Assembly: GCF_002836205.1 (NCBI RefSeq)
Contig: NZ_PJBE01000013.1
Span: 2,728,001-2,792,000, forward strand
DNA length: 64,000 bases
Origin: Shewanella sp. Choline-02u-19
GTDB taxonomy: Bacteria > Pseudomonadota > Gammaproteobacteria > Enterobacterales > Shewanellaceae
Direction: 5' to 3'
Positions 34,689 to 43,935 of the stretch are shown in pieces. Positions within the stretch are counted from its first letter, which is position 1; every line of letters begins with the position of its first letter. The notes below the pieces were generated by a model, which saw only the letters and a program-made list of their open reading frames with translations, searched no databases and was not told the DNA's origin. Both the position numbers and the translations under genes were made by a program.

Positions 34689-36200
34689 CTAAACCTTGTG
34701 TGCAATAAACACGTCTTTTCCCAAGTTACACTCAGGACAGAGGAAGTACTCAGGAACATCAGACCAAGGAGTACCGGGTTCAATTTCTTGGTTTGGCTCA
34801 CCAATAGCCGGATCGTAAACCCAATTACACACGGTACAAATCATACATTGGCAATCAGAATCATGCTCAGCATCTTTGTTATTGGCAACCGCTGCTTGCT
34901 GTGGTTGCTCAGACAAGCTGGCTACAGGCTTATTAGCTTCAGCTTTCTCATCCACAGCTACAGCCTTAGCAAATTGATTTATAGCAGGCGCATCGACCAA
35001 TGGATGTAACGCCCACTGCTTAGCAATTTGACGGCCATGTTCACGGCATTCTCGCATCGCATTCCCATCTGGACGCCACTTAGTTTTCAAGCTAAGGGCC
35101 GTTTCGAAACCCGCGTCCATTAAGCGAGTTTGAATACGATCGACCGCACCGCCGCTCCAACCATAACTGCCGAACGCAGCGGCTTTTTTACCTTTAAATC
35201 TTAAGCCGGTGATCTCTTCAAGCATGCCTGCAATTTTTGGCATCATCACATTGTTCATTGTCGATGAACCTACCAATAAACCCTTTGATCGGAAGGTATG
35301 CGATAAAATTTCGTTCTTATCATGCTTTGAGACATTAAAGACTTTTACCGCTACGCCAGGGTCCACATCATGGATACCTTGAGCAATGGCATCAGCCATC
35401 ATGCGTGTGTTGTTCGACATTGAATCGTAAAAGATGGTGATCTTATCTTCTTGATAACTATCAGCCCACTCAAGGTATTGATGAATGATCTGCGTAGGGT
35501 TGTCACGCCAAACGATACCGTGAGAAGTAGCAATCATGTCCACAGGTACATTAAAGCTTAATACTTCGTGGATCTTAGCGGTCACCAGGCTGCTAAATGG
35601 AGTTAAGATATTTGCGTAATAGCGAAGACACTGCTCCTTAAGCTCATTCTGGTCCACTTCATCGTTAAATAGATGCTCGTCGCAGTAATGCTGGCCAAAG
35701 GCATCGTTACTAAATAACACCGCGTCCTCGGTCATGTAAGTCATCATACTGTCAGGCCAATGCAGCATAGGTGCTTCAATGAAGATGAGTTTCTTACCAT
35801 TGCCGATATCTACGCTATCACCCGTTTTAACAATTTTAAAGTTCCACTCTGGATGGTGGTAGTGACCTACAATCGAATCAACAGCCGCTTCGGTGCAATA
35901 AATGGGCGTGCCGGGGATTTTTTCCAGTAATGCGGTTAATGCGCCGGAGTGATCTTCTTCCGCATGGTTCATCACGATAAAATCGATAGTATTAAGATCA
36001 ATTTCCATCTCTAAATTTTGCACAAACTGATGACTAAAACGATGATCAACAGTATCTATTAATACTGTCTTCTCTTCACGGATGAGGTAACTGTTATAGC
36101 TCGTGCCTCTGGTCATCTTATATTCAGTACCATGGAAGTCTTGCACTTCCCAATCGCGTTGACCGACCCAATGAATGTTGTTTTTCACATGAATTGTCAT
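34689..36200 (-). CDS. norV: Anaerobic nitric oxide reductase flavorubredoxin
   Basis: This 503-residue protein has the three NorV modules. The metallo-beta-lactamase-type diiron domain carries H79, E81, D83, H84 (NHAEEDHSG) and further His ligands. The flavodoxin domain (about 255-400) includes FYDSMSNNTRMMADAIAQG and GSYGWSGGAVDRI for FMN. The C-terminal rubredoxin domain has two CxxC pairs (CTVC, CPEC) around WVYDPAIGEPNQEIEPGTPW. It reduces NO to N2O in the cytoplasm. Upstream are a sigma-54 promoter and three NorR-type sites, so it should be NO-induced. Confidence 0.98.
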   Translation of the reverse strand: MTIHVKNNIHWVGQRDWEVQDFHGTEYKMTRGTSYNSYLIREEKTVLIDTVDHRFSHQFVQNLEMEIDLNTIDFIVMNHAEEDHSGALTALLEKIPGTPIYCTEAAVDSIVGHYHHPEWNFKIVKTGDSVDIGNGKKLIFIEAPMLHWPDSMMTYMTEDAVLFSNDAFGQHYCDEHLFNDEVDQNELKEQCLRYYANILTPFSSLVTAKIHEVLSFNVPVDMIATSHGIVWRDNPTQIIHQYLEWADSYQEDKITIFYDSMSNNTRMMADAIAQGIHDVDPGVAVKVFNVSKHDKNEILSHTFRSKGLLVGSSTMNNVMMPKIAGMLEEITGLRFKGKKAAAFGSYGWSGGAVDRIQTRLMDAGFETALSLKTKWRPDGNAMRECREHGRQIAKQWALHPLVDAPAINQFAKAVAVDEKAEANKPVASLSEQPQQAAVANNKDAEHDSDCQCMICTVCNWVYDPAIGEPNQEIEPGTPWSDVPEYFLCPECNLGKDVFIAHKV

Positions 36201-36249
36201 TAGTTACACCCTAAAATATTAAATAAATTAAATCTTCTACTTGAGTAAT

Positions 36250-36265
36250 TGCACTAACTATGCCA
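36250..36265 (-). promoter_or_regulatory. Sigma-54 promoter of norVW
   Basis: On the minus strand the sequence is TGGCATAGTTAGTGCA, with GG and GC exactly 10 bases apart as in the -24/-12 consensus. It lies about 50 bases before the norV start codon. Confidence 0.8.
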
Positions 36266-36344
36266 AAAAGTTAATTCATTGAAATAATTAGATAATGACA
36301 AAACCAATTCTAATAGAAGTGTAAATATGACAACGCGAACAAGT

Positions 36345-36398
36345 GTCAAATAAACACTATCAATGTCAAAAAGACAAGGTGATAATAGTCGCAATGAC
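36345..36398. promoter_or_regulatory. norR binding sites: Three NorR-type enhancer sites (GT-N7-AC)
   Basis: GTCAAATAAAC (36345-36355), GTCAAAAAGAC (36365-36375) and GTCGCAATGAC (36388-36398) all fit GT-N7-AC. They are spaced about two helical turns apart and lie 80-135 bp upstream of the sigma-54 promoter. This is the arrangement known for E. coli norV. The flanking stretch 36266-36682 holds no gene. Confidence 0.75.
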
Positions 36399-36682
36399 AG
36401 GCTAATAAAGAAGGGAATATCGCAGATAATGTCCATTTAGACAGAGTAAAATCAAGTAATTTGAGGACGAGAAATAGGTGCCGAGAGTAAGGATAATATT
36501 CGAGGGTCAATTCTGGGACGACTATATGACAACGTGGAATACAGGCAAGAGTAGATTTTGGCTGCCGTCTACAGCAAAGTTTATCAACACATATGACTAA
36601 ACACATACCGCCAAGCCGATACTAGCTTCAAGCTAGCTCACAACCCTCTTTTTATTCTGACTCATTTGCTTTTTTATACGTA

Positions 36683-36846
36683 TTATACCAATTGCATTAA
36701 GCATCTGTGTATTCAGTAGCAATAGCTCATGGTTTTCACTTCTGCTTTTCATTGAACCACTGCAGTCTCACCGATGCGCTTTGATTTGAAAATGGGTGAA
36801 TGTGGCTGAGTTGACGACCTATTTAATCTAATGGGGATTAGAACAG
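36683..36846 (-). repeat. MITE-like dispersed repeat, copy 1
   Basis: Read on the minus strand it goes from a region around ATTAAATAGGTCGTCAACTC, through AAAGCAGAAGTG, to CTTAATGCAATTGGTATA. This matches, with many differences, the element at 40846-41012. Lacks any open frame. Confidence 0.65.
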
Positions 36847-36866
36847 AATTATTTTCTTTTAAACGC

Positions 36867-36897
36867 AAAAAAGCGAACCTAAAGGTTCGCTTTTTTT
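36867..36897 (-). terminator. Terminator after the cold-shock gene
   Basis: GCGAACC/GGTTCGC (36873-36879, 36884-36890) with loop TAAA and A/T tracts on both sides; works for the minus-strand gene. Confidence 0.88.
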
Positions 36898-36979
36898 AAT
36901 AACTAAAGAAAATTTAACTTTTCTTCAATTATTTAAAGTTGACTCAAACAGTAATTAAACTCTTTGTGTCGACTTTCGA

Positions 36980-37192
36980 CTAGATAGCAACTACGTTAGC
37001 TGCTTGTGGGCCTTTTTGGCCTTGCTCTAGGTCGAAAGAAACTTTTTGGCCTTCAGCAAGAGTCTTGAAACCCTCTGAAGTGATAGCGCGGAAATGTACG
37101 AATACGTCAGCGCCGCCATTGTCTTGAGTAATGAAGCCAAAACCTTTGTCTTCGTTAAACCATTTTACGATGCCAGTAGTTGAGTTAGACAT
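36980..37192 (-). CDS. Cold-shock protein, CspA family
   Basis: A 70-residue single-domain OB-fold protein with both RNA-binding motifs, RNP1 (KGFGFIT) and RNP2 (VFVHF), and the conserved GIVKWFNEDKG start. It acts as an RNA chaperone in the cytoplasm. The following terminator and the long AT-rich leader upstream (no gene up to 37763) are typical of csp genes with a regulated 5' untranslated region. The particular paralogue (CspA, CspC, CspD or CspE type) cannot be fixed. Confidence 0.95.
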   Translation of the reverse strand: MSNSTTGIVKWFNEDKGFGFITQDNGGADVFVHFRAITSEGFKTLAEGQKVSFDLEQGQKGPQAANVVAI

Positions 37193-37763
37193 TTTATGTC
37201 CCTTATATTTAGTGGAGAATTAATAAATCTATCGCGAAAGTGCGATGTGCTGAGAGCTTGAATTATTAAATGTTACGATGAAGCTAAGGGAAACACAGAT
37301 GATACAACGATAACGCAGAATCTGAAGCTTTACTTTTACTTGATGTTTCATTAATAACTCTGTATGCCAGAGCAAGGCGTACTTTACAGCACTTTGAGAT
37401 ATTGTAAAGCTTTTATTCATAAAAGATGAAGAGATACTATAAAAATTGAAAATCATTACCAATGTCGCATAGCTTTCAGTTTAGCCGCACGACTAAACTC
37501 AGTTCAGATGCTTGATGCTCTAAAGTCATCCTCGTAGCAATAGTACCCGCTCTATTTAGCTGCACTCACTATATACCCATTCTACTTGAAGATGCAGGAT
37601 GCAGGTAGAACGGGTATAGTCGTGTTCGTGAATATAGTATGAGTGTACCGCTGTCAGCTTCGCTTAGCCTTGGTAAGGATAAACATCTTAATCTGCTGAG
37701 ATGAGGAACCCTGGATGCTTTGATAACAAATATCTTCTATGTCTGCGCCTTTAACTAACAGTT
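37193..37763. other. Long leader/promoter region of the cold-shock gene and repeat
   Basis: No credible gene. The part next to 37193 is probably the cold-shock 5' leader and promoter. It also carries the inverted repeat at 37572-37618. Confidence 0.45.
37572..37618. repeat. 47-bp hairpin repeat with 14-bp arms
   Basis: TATACCCATTCTAC (37572-37585) pairs with GTAGAACGGGTATA (37605-37618) with one G:T pair. The loop contains GATGCAG twice in tandem (37591-37604). There is no T-tract. I take it as an intergenic palindromic repeat; related copies elsewhere in the genome are expected but cannot be checked here. Confidence 0.6.
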
Positions 37764-40700
37764 CTACTGCGCTTCTTCCTGCTCGTCTAGCCACAATGAT
37801 AATGCCTCCATCGAGCGCTGCCATAACGCTAACAACTGTTGATGTTGCTGCAGGTACTCTTCAGCCGTTACTTTTAATTGTTCGATATCACCACATGTCG
37901 TTGCCAGTTGCGTTAACCCCATGCTGGCGCTGCTGCCTTTTAGTGCATGTAATATTCGCTCGAAATCCTTAGGCGCTGCCGCTAAAGTTGCCATATGTGC
38001 TTGGCTAGAACCACGGTAAAGCTCAAACAGCTCAACCACAGCCTCTTTACCTAAGTAACTCATATCTTGCGTTAGCAGCGTGCCATCTAATAGTGCTAAG
38101 TTCACATGAGGCATAGCCTTAGATCCGGGCGCAGTTTCGAGCAGTGGTGCAATAGCTGTCGTTTGCGATGTCGCCTCGGGCGTAGCATTCAATTCATCAA
38201 TCTCTTTTGCTCGTCCAAGCCAAGCGGTTAACGCCTTCATATCAAGCGGCTTCATTAACACCAAATCAAAGCCTTGCTGTTGATAATTTTCCATATCTTC
38301 TACTTGCAGTTGAGCGGTAAAGGCCGCGATCGGCAGAGAATGGCCTATCTGTGCATTAATCTGCTGTAACTCTTCAAGCAGAGTCATCCCCGAGCCATCG
38401 CCGAGTTGAATATCAAGCATCACCGCATCGTAATCACTGGCACTTATAGTTGTGTAGGCCTGCCTTGCAGCCTCACAACTAGTCGCTAACACGGAATCAT
38501 GGCCAAGATGTGCTAAAAACCCTTGCGCAACCATCGCATTAATCTTGTTATCTTCCACCACCAACACCCGTTTAGAGCTAACAAGTACGGCTTGTAGCTG
38601 CTGGGCCATATCAGGTTCCACACACTCTGTAAGCGGTAATGAAAAACCAAAGCTACTGCCCTGAGTAACTTGGCTTGTTACCCATAAAGCCTTTGAGGCT
38701 TCAGCACCCGCACTCATAAGTTCGACCAGCTGTTTACTGATAGCAAGCCCGAGTCCTGTACCACGATCGCGGCCTTTACTGGGCTCGTTACTGTAGGCTT
38801 TAAAGAGTTTTGTCATGGCACTGCAATCAATGCCTACACCGCTGTCTTGTACTTTAAAGGCCAGTGCACCTTGTTCAACCATCACGCTCAATTCAACAGT
38901 GCCTTGCGGAGTGAATTTAATGGAATTACCCAACAAATTAAACAGTACTTGACGTAATTTTGGACCGTCTAAATAGACCCACTTTGGCAGGTTTTTATAG
39001 TTTGCCACTAATGTCAGGCCTGCCAAACCTGCGCCAGCAAGCATAATGGCTGTAACTTCATCGAGTAACTCAGCAAGATCCACAGCTCGAGGCTCATTAG
39101 CCAGCTTACTTTGCTCAAGGCGGGAGAAATCCAATATGTCGTTTAACAAGGTTTGCAACAGCGTTCCACTGTATTGTGATAATGCCAACATCTGCCGTTG
39201 TGATGGCGGTAGTTTTGAGTGACCAAGCAAAGTTAACGTACCAAGCAGACCATTTAGCGGTGTTCTAATTTCATGGCTCATAGTGGCCAAAAATAATGAC
39301 TTTGCTTGGTTAGCCTGCTCTGCCATATCACGGGCTAATACATGCCCTTTGGCTTCTTTATCTAGCTGAACATTGGCCTCAGCCAGCTCTAATGTACGCG
39401 CCTCAACGGTGGCTTCCAATGCTTGTTTATGTTCAAACAGCTCTGTAGCAGTATCACGTAGTTCGGCTTGTAGTTTAAGGTTATGTTCGGTCTTCTGCTT
39501 AAAGGCTTTAATCGCGCTGGCCATTGCCGCTAATTCATCATCACCTTCAGTATCGATGGTCACAGCAGTATTGCCAAGACTCAACTGCGCCAATGCGGTT
39601 GTGGCCGCATTGAGTTTGAGTGCTATGCCTTGATAGATCACTTTGTAGACAACAAAGGCGATAACCAGCAGCATCAACAAGCCTGTCAGCAACAAGCTCA
39701 CCTTAGACCAACTCAGCTGATTAAGATAATCGACTCTGGCCTTATCAGCTTCCACACGTTGAATGTTCATCGCCGTATCAACGGCACCATTTAGCGCATC
39801 TAATTTATCGGTAAGGGCTTGTAGTTTTAACTCTTGCGCTTGATTTAGTTGAGTGTGTTGTTTTTGCAGCAATATACTCTGGGGCAACGTCTGTAAAATA
39901 CGGACTTGTCTTGCAAAAGCTTTCGATCTTACAGGGTCACGAATAATATTAGATAAGCTGGTCAAGGAGGCAAAGTAGCGTAATCCAGCATCTGATGCCG
40001 GATCATTCAAACCTGAAATGGATACCCCGAGTTCTCTCAGCTGACTATCGTTTTTAGCTAACGAATTAAAAATGCCACTATCTAACTCTGGAGATTGAAA
40101 CACTTGCCCCATCAAAGCAATATTATGCACAATTTTAAGGGCACGATTCAGGCGCTCTTGAATATCGAGATCTTGTTCAATCAAGGTATCGAGCAACTTT
40201 GAGGTTTGCTCTACTCCCACGGCTTGCGGATATGCCAAACTGATTTTGGATAAGATACCCGAGTCAACGATGGCTAACTCTGCCAATAACAAGTCAGTGC
40301 TTTCGTTTGACGCGTCCACCAGCGCTTTACCTTGGAGCTGTAATTGATAAGCCGCCAAAATCCGCTGTCCCACTTGCTCTCCAAGACGCGACAAATCGAG
40401 AATGATATCCGATGCACTCTGTTCAAGGCTTAAGTCAAAGTTTACATTCAAGGCTTTTAACGCACCAATCGCGTTAAGCATTGCGGCGCTATTAATCGAC
40501 AGTTTACGACCGACCAACTGCCGCTGAGACTCAAACTCAGATTGTCCAAGTAATTTGGCATTTTCGGCCAATGCATTACTTGATAATACCAACTGACGCG
40601 CCGCCTCTGATGCTGGTAGTGCTTTATCGTAAAGGTATTTATCGGCTTGCTGTACCCAGTGCAAACTTAAGCTGCCTAACGTCACCAGCAGCAATAACAG

Positions 40701-40802
40701 CAGTGCCAATAAACTAAAGGCCAGCATTAGGCGACCTATAAGGCTCTTTCTTGATAAAGATAGTCTGGGTCGCGATGATGGAGTCAAATACAAAGCACTC
40801 AC
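37764..40802 (-). CDS. torS: TMAO-sensor hybrid histidine kinase TorS
   Basis: This 1012-residue protein has an N-terminal membrane helix (LMLAFSLLALLLLLLVTLGS), a large periplasmic helical sensor (about 50-365), a second helix (VSLLLTGLLMLLVIAFVVYK), HAMP, HisKA with MSHEIRTP (H510), HATPase, a receiver with D797 in MLDIQLGDGSG, and a C-terminal Hpt domain with H952 in LHALKGSSASMG. This H-D-H layout and length match TorS. The neighbours torT (divergent) and torR confirm it. It works with TorT to sense trimethylamine N-oxide and phosphorylates TorR through the relay. Confidence 0.95.
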   Translation of the reverse strand: MSALYLTPSSRPRLSLSRKSLIGRLMLAFSLLALLLLLLVTLGSLSLHWVQQADKYLYDKALPASEAARQLVLSSNALAENAKLLGQSEFESQRQLVGRKLSINSAAMLNAIGALKALNVNFDLSLEQSASDIILDLSRLGEQVGQRILAAYQLQLQGKALVDASNESTDLLLAELAIVDSGILSKISLAYPQAVGVEQTSKLLDTLIEQDLDIQERLNRALKIVHNIALMGQVFQSPELDSGIFNSLAKNDSQLRELGVSISGLNDPASDAGLRYFASLTSLSNIIRDPVRSKAFARQVRILQTLPQSILLQKQHTQLNQAQELKLQALTDKLDALNGAVDTAMNIQRVEADKARVDYLNQLSWSKVSLLLTGLLMLLVIAFVVYKVIYQGIALKLNAATTALAQLSLGNTAVTIDTEGDDELAAMASAIKAFKQKTEHNLKLQAELRDTATELFEHKQALEATVEARTLELAEANVQLDKEAKGHVLARDMAEQANQAKSLFLATMSHEIRTPLNGLLGTLTLLGHSKLPPSQRQMLALSQYSGTLLQTLLNDILDFSRLEQSKLANEPRAVDLAELLDEVTAIMLAGAGLAGLTLVANYKNLPKWVYLDGPKLRQVLFNLLGNSIKFTPQGTVELSVMVEQGALAFKVQDSGVGIDCSAMTKLFKAYSNEPSKGRDRGTGLGLAISKQLVELMSAGAEASKALWVTSQVTQGSSFGFSLPLTECVEPDMAQQLQAVLVSSKRVLVVEDNKINAMVAQGFLAHLGHDSVLATSCEAARQAYTTISASDYDAVMLDIQLGDGSGMTLLEELQQINAQIGHSLPIAAFTAQLQVEDMENYQQQGFDLVLMKPLDMKALTAWLGRAKEIDELNATPEATSQTTAIAPLLETAPGSKAMPHVNLALLDGTLLTQDMSYLGKEAVVELFELYRGSSQAHMATLAAAPKDFERILHALKGSSASMGLTQLATTCGDIEQLKVTAEEYLQQHQQLLALWQRSMEALSLWLDEQEEAQ

Positions 40803-40845
40803 TCTTTTACGTTATGCTGTTACAATATTGACTCACACATTAATA

Positions 40846-41012
40846 CCAATTGCATTAAATAGGTAGTCAATTCAGAAACACTCAAGCTTTTCAATTCAAG
40901 ACGCCTTGACCAGATAATGGTTAATCCTTTGTGAGCCGACGAAAGCAGAAGTGCAATGTCTGAACGCTCCCCATAGGCTGGATTTCAACGCTGACTTAAT
41001 GCAATTGATATA
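40846..41012 (+). repeat. MITE-like dispersed repeat, copy 2
   Basis: Bounded by inverted ends, TACCAATTGCATTAA on the left and TTAATGCAATTGATAT on the right, ~165 bp apart. Inside are AAATAGGTAGTCAATTC and AAAGCAGAAGTG. It shares both ends and these internal blocks with the element at 36683-36846 (opposite orientation). It fills the torS-torT intergenic region, which should also hold both promoters. Confidence 0.7.
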
Positions 41013-41027
41013 ACATGAATCAAGGGT

Positions 41028-42113
41028 ATGTTAATTATGGCAAAACCATTCCAATTGTGGGTAAAAGTATTACTCGCACTATTGCTTGCCAGTCCATTTG
41101 CGGAAGCGGCCATATCGGTGCCCTCTTGGTCACTTGAACAAAGATTGCCTTTCGATAACAAAATCCAACACAGCACAGAGGTGCAATATACGCCGCTGAC
41201 TAACGCTAAAAAAGACTGGCGTATTTGTGTGTTAATGCCTCATCTAAAAGACAGTTATTGGACCGGTATTAACTATGGCCTAGTACAACAAGCAAAGAAG
41301 TTAAAACTGCATGTAGAACTATTTGAAGCAGGTAGCTATTACGGCTTAGATAAACAATTAAGCCAACTCGATAACTGCATGAAGCACAATTTTGATGCCA
41401 TATTACTCGGGGGAGTTCGCCCTGATCTACTTGAATTTTACAAGCCACCTATTAACAAACCTATTATTGCGCTGGTCAATCGCCTTGACCATAAACAGGT
41501 CACCACACGGGTAGGCGTTAACTGGTATCAAATGGGCTTTCAAGCAGGGCAATTTATTCGCCAGCAAACAGATAAAACCACCCAAGTCAGTTCCCAAGTC
41601 GCGCTACTTGCCGGCCCCGATAAACAAGGTGGCAGTGGTTTGGTTGAGCAAGGGTTAACAGCGGCTCTAATCGGCAGTAAAGTCAGTATATCAGCAGTAC
41701 GTCACGCTGATAACAATCGCAACTTATATCGCGATGAAATGGAGGCGTTATTAAAGACACAAACGCCGCAGTATATTCTGGGTAGCGCAGTCGCTATCGA
41801 GGCGGGCGTTTCAATTTTAAAGCAGTACCAGCTTGAACATAAGGTCAAATTAGTCAGCAGCTATCTGTCCCCCGCAATACTCAGAGGGATCTATCGGGAG
41901 CGGGTTGAGTTCAGTAACGATGATTTGGTCGTCGTGCAAGGCATGCTTGCCATTGACGTTGTAGTGAGGGAACTGCAAGGTGCTAAACCCTTTGGCGATA
42001 TTGGTCCCAAAATACAAAGCCAAGTCATTGGAAATATTCATCCACAGGTGTTAAAAACCAGCTTAGCTCCGGCCGACTATTACCCTATCTATCGAGTAAA
42101 CCCAGAAAATTAA
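41028..42113 (+). CDS. torT: Periplasmic TMAO-binding protein TorT
   Basis: This 361-residue protein has a signal peptide (LWVKVLLALLLASPFAEA) and a periplasmic-binding-protein type 1 fold: WRICVLMPHLKDSYWTGINYG, then DAILLGGVRPD, VGVNWYQMGFQAGQFI and VVQGMLAIDVVVRELQG. It sits divergent from torS and next to torR, the standard tor regulatory cluster. TorT binds TMAO in the periplasm and modulates TorS. A second ATG at 41037 with AAGGG upstream is an equally good start. Confidence 0.94.
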   Translation: MLIMAKPFQLWVKVLLALLLASPFAEAAISVPSWSLEQRLPFDNKIQHSTEVQYTPLTNAKKDWRICVLMPHLKDSYWTGINYGLVQQAKKLKLHVELFEAGSYYGLDKQLSQLDNCMKHNFDAILLGGVRPDLLEFYKPPINKPIIALVNRLDHKQVTTRVGVNWYQMGFQAGQFIRQQTDKTTQVSSQVALLAGPDKQGGSGLVEQGLTAALIGSKVSISAVRHADNNRNLYRDEMEALLKTQTPQYILGSAVAIEAGVSILKQYQLEHKVKLVSSYLSPAILRGIYRERVEFSNDDLVVVQGMLAIDVVVRELQGAKPFGDIGPKIQSQVIGNIHPQVLKTSLAPADYYPIYRVNPEN

Positions 42114-42168
42114 TACCTAACGGAGCCTATAAACTGCGGCAAGTAAAACCGTGAAATATTAACAGCCC

Positions 42169-42879
42169 CTAGTCTTTCACCTTCGCGGCAAACAGATAAC
42201 CTTCGCCATGTACGGTGACAAATAACTCTGGAGATAACTTGTTGCGCAGGCGTCTGATAATCACATCGATAGTGCGATCATTAACGTCCTGATTACGGTG
42301 ACTGGTTTGCTGCATTAATCGGTCGCGCGACAACACTTGCTGTGGGTGAAGAGCAAAAGCAGTCAATAGTTCAAACTCTGCTTTAGTGAGTTTAATAATC
42401 TCACCACTGCAAATCAGTTTTCGGCTATTGAGCTCTAATACATAGTCATTAAAGGCAATAATATTGTCATTGGGATCAGCTTGTGCGCTACTCTCAGTAA
42501 TCGCTTTTTGAACCAAAGAGATACGCCACAATAAGTTTTTAACCCGCACCAGCAACTCCCTTAACTCAAAGGGTTTGGTCACGTAGTCATCGGCGCCCAT
42601 CTCTAAACCAACAATTTTATCGATGGTCTCATCACGGCCAGTCACCAGTATGATCCCTACATCGCCGCGACTGCGTAGTTCACGCGCCAAGCTTAGGCCA
42701 TCGGTTCCGGGCAAGTTAATGTCGAGCATCACTAAATCAATATGCTGGCGATTAAATTCATACCACATCTGCTCACCATCTTGAGCTTCAAGGACTTGAT
42801 AGCCCTCTTTCTCAAAATAGCCTTTTAATCTAGCCCGAATGACCGCTTCGTCATCGACAACTAGCACTCTGTAGCCCAT
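42169..42879 (-). CDS. torR: Response regulator TorR (OmpR/PhoB family)
   Basis: This 236-residue protein has an N-terminal receiver (VLVVDDEAVIRARL, acceptor Asp in LVMLDINLPGTDG, conserved Lys in ADDYVTKPFELREL) and a C-terminal winged-helix domain (LTKAEFELLTAFALHPQQVLSRDRLM, then DVIIRRLRNKL). It is the DNA-binding partner of TorS. It lies between torT and torF. Paired Tor-box decamers upstream of torF are its likely target. A GAGGTG site precedes the ATG. Confidence 0.95.
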   Translation of the reverse strand: MGYRVLVVDDEAVIRARLKGYFEKEGYQVLEAQDGEQMWYEFNRQHIDLVMLDINLPGTDGLSLARELRSRGDVGIILVTGRDETIDKIVGLEMGADDYVTKPFELRELLVRVKNLLWRISLVQKAITESSAQADPNDNIIAFNDYVLELNSRKLICSGEIIKLTKAEFELLTAFALHPQQVLSRDRLMQQTSHRNQDVNDRTIDVIIRRLRNKLSPELFVTVHGEGYLFAAKVKD

Positions 42880-43035
42880 ACATCACCTCAACCAACACGC
42901 ATTTATTTATCTAACAGCGGCATGCGAATAACCGCTTTATCGCTCTTAACGCCACATCATATACATAATTAGCCGCTAATACACTTACAGCGATCTCAAT
43001 CTGCCGCAAGAGGTCTTGGTTTCAGCTTCAATAAC

Positions 43036-43065
43036 AAAAAAGCCGATTCTGTAGAATCGGCTTTT
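43036..43065 (-). terminator. Terminator downstream of torF
   Basis: GCCGATTCT (43042-43050) pairs with AGAATCGGC (43053-43061), with an A-tract that reads as T on the minus strand. Confidence 0.88.
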
Positions 43066-43084
43066 CAATATAGGTTCGGTAGGC

Positions 43085-43831
43085 TTAGAAACTCTTACTT
43101 AAGCCAAAGACAACGCGATCATCAAAGATCTCAGTTTGTGTGCCATAGACTAAGTGTGACTTATCAACTGAACTTCCGTGGTAACGAAGATCAAAGACTA
43201 AACCGACATAGCTCGCTTCGACACCCAAGTTCCAGTGTGTCCAACCTTCAGCACCTTCACCGTCTAGGTCTTGGTAGCCCATTGATCCAGATACTTTAAT
43301 GCCGTTATTAAAGTCATAACTTGGATGCACGGCGTAGTTAACCCCTTGCCAACCATCAACACCAAACCAATCATCAAGAGTGGGAGTCACTTCTAGCGTG
43401 ACATTCGCTTGACCAAATTGCTTACCGACTTTAATCCATAATTCGGTGTAGTTAGAATATGATGCACCGGGATAAAGATATGAAAACACCATCACGTCGT
43501 AAGTAAAACCGCTATCACCGAAGCCACCAGCTTTACCGATGTAAGGCGCAGTGACAATCTCTAGGTTAGGATCGGCAAACTTGACGTTTGATGCAAAAAC
43601 ACCGGTATACCAACCCTCATCACTGCCCCAACCTAACGTGCCTTGCACTACGGGAACATCGCCATCCATCGTTTCAGACTCACCGCGGAAAACATAATCA
43701 GAGGCAAACTTAACGTTACCACTGAGCTGGCCACCAAACAGGTCATTATTGTCAGCAGCAAATGCAGTTCCCATGGTCGTAGCCGCTAAGCTTACAAACA
43801 TTAAAGCGTGTGCAGTTTTCATATTCATCAT
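43085..43831 (-). CDS. torF: TorF-family putative outer-membrane porin
   Basis: A protein of up to 248 residues (three clustered ATGs; the one at 43822, MKTAHALMF, has the best-spaced CGAG upstream). It has a signal peptide ending AFA and a beta-rich mature chain with the family hallmarks: GNVKFASDYVFRG near the N-terminus, GWYTGVFASNVKFAD, and repeated aromatic strands up to the C-terminal VVFGLSKSF. TorF-family (Gcw_chp-type) proteins are small putative porins first noted beside Shewanella tor genes. The tandem Tor boxes upstream imply TMAO induction through TorR. Confidence 0.9.
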   Translation of the reverse strand: MMNMKTAHALMFVSLAATTMGTAFAADNNDLFGGQLSGNVKFASDYVFRGESETMDGDVPVVQGTLGWGSDEGWYTGVFASNVKFADPNLEIVTAPYIGKAGGFGDSGFTYDVMVFSYLYPGASYSNYTELWIKVGKQFGQANVTLEVTPTLDDWFGVDGWQGVNYAVHPSYDFNNGIKVSGSMGYQDLDGEGAEGWTHWNLGVEASYVGLVFDLRYHGSSVDKSHLVYGTQTEIFDDRVVFGLSKSF

Positions 43832-43910
43832 CTCGTTATGTTATTTGAGACAAAGGTTACTCCCAAGTTATTAATAACTTTGGCAGTAGTTGTTAACCAA
43901 AAAATTAACT

Positions 43911-43930
43911 ATATGAAAAAATATGAACGG
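43911..43930 (-). promoter_or_regulatory. Two tandem Tor boxes upstream of torF
   Basis: On the minus strand CCGTTCATAT is directly followed by TTTTTCATAT. The first matches the TorR decamer CTGTTCATAT at 9 of 10 positions; the second keeps TTCATAT. They lie 80-100 bp before torF. Confidence 0.75.
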
Positions 43931-43935
43931 CGAAG

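Noticed and set aside
36254..36606. Two overlapping open frames on the minus strand upstream of norV
   Set aside because: They cover the sigma-54 promoter and NorR sites, have no ribosome-binding sites and an implausible composition.
37229..37462. 77-residue frame upstream of the cold-shock gene
   Set aside because: It lies in the expected long leader and promoter of the cold-shock gene and resembles no protein.
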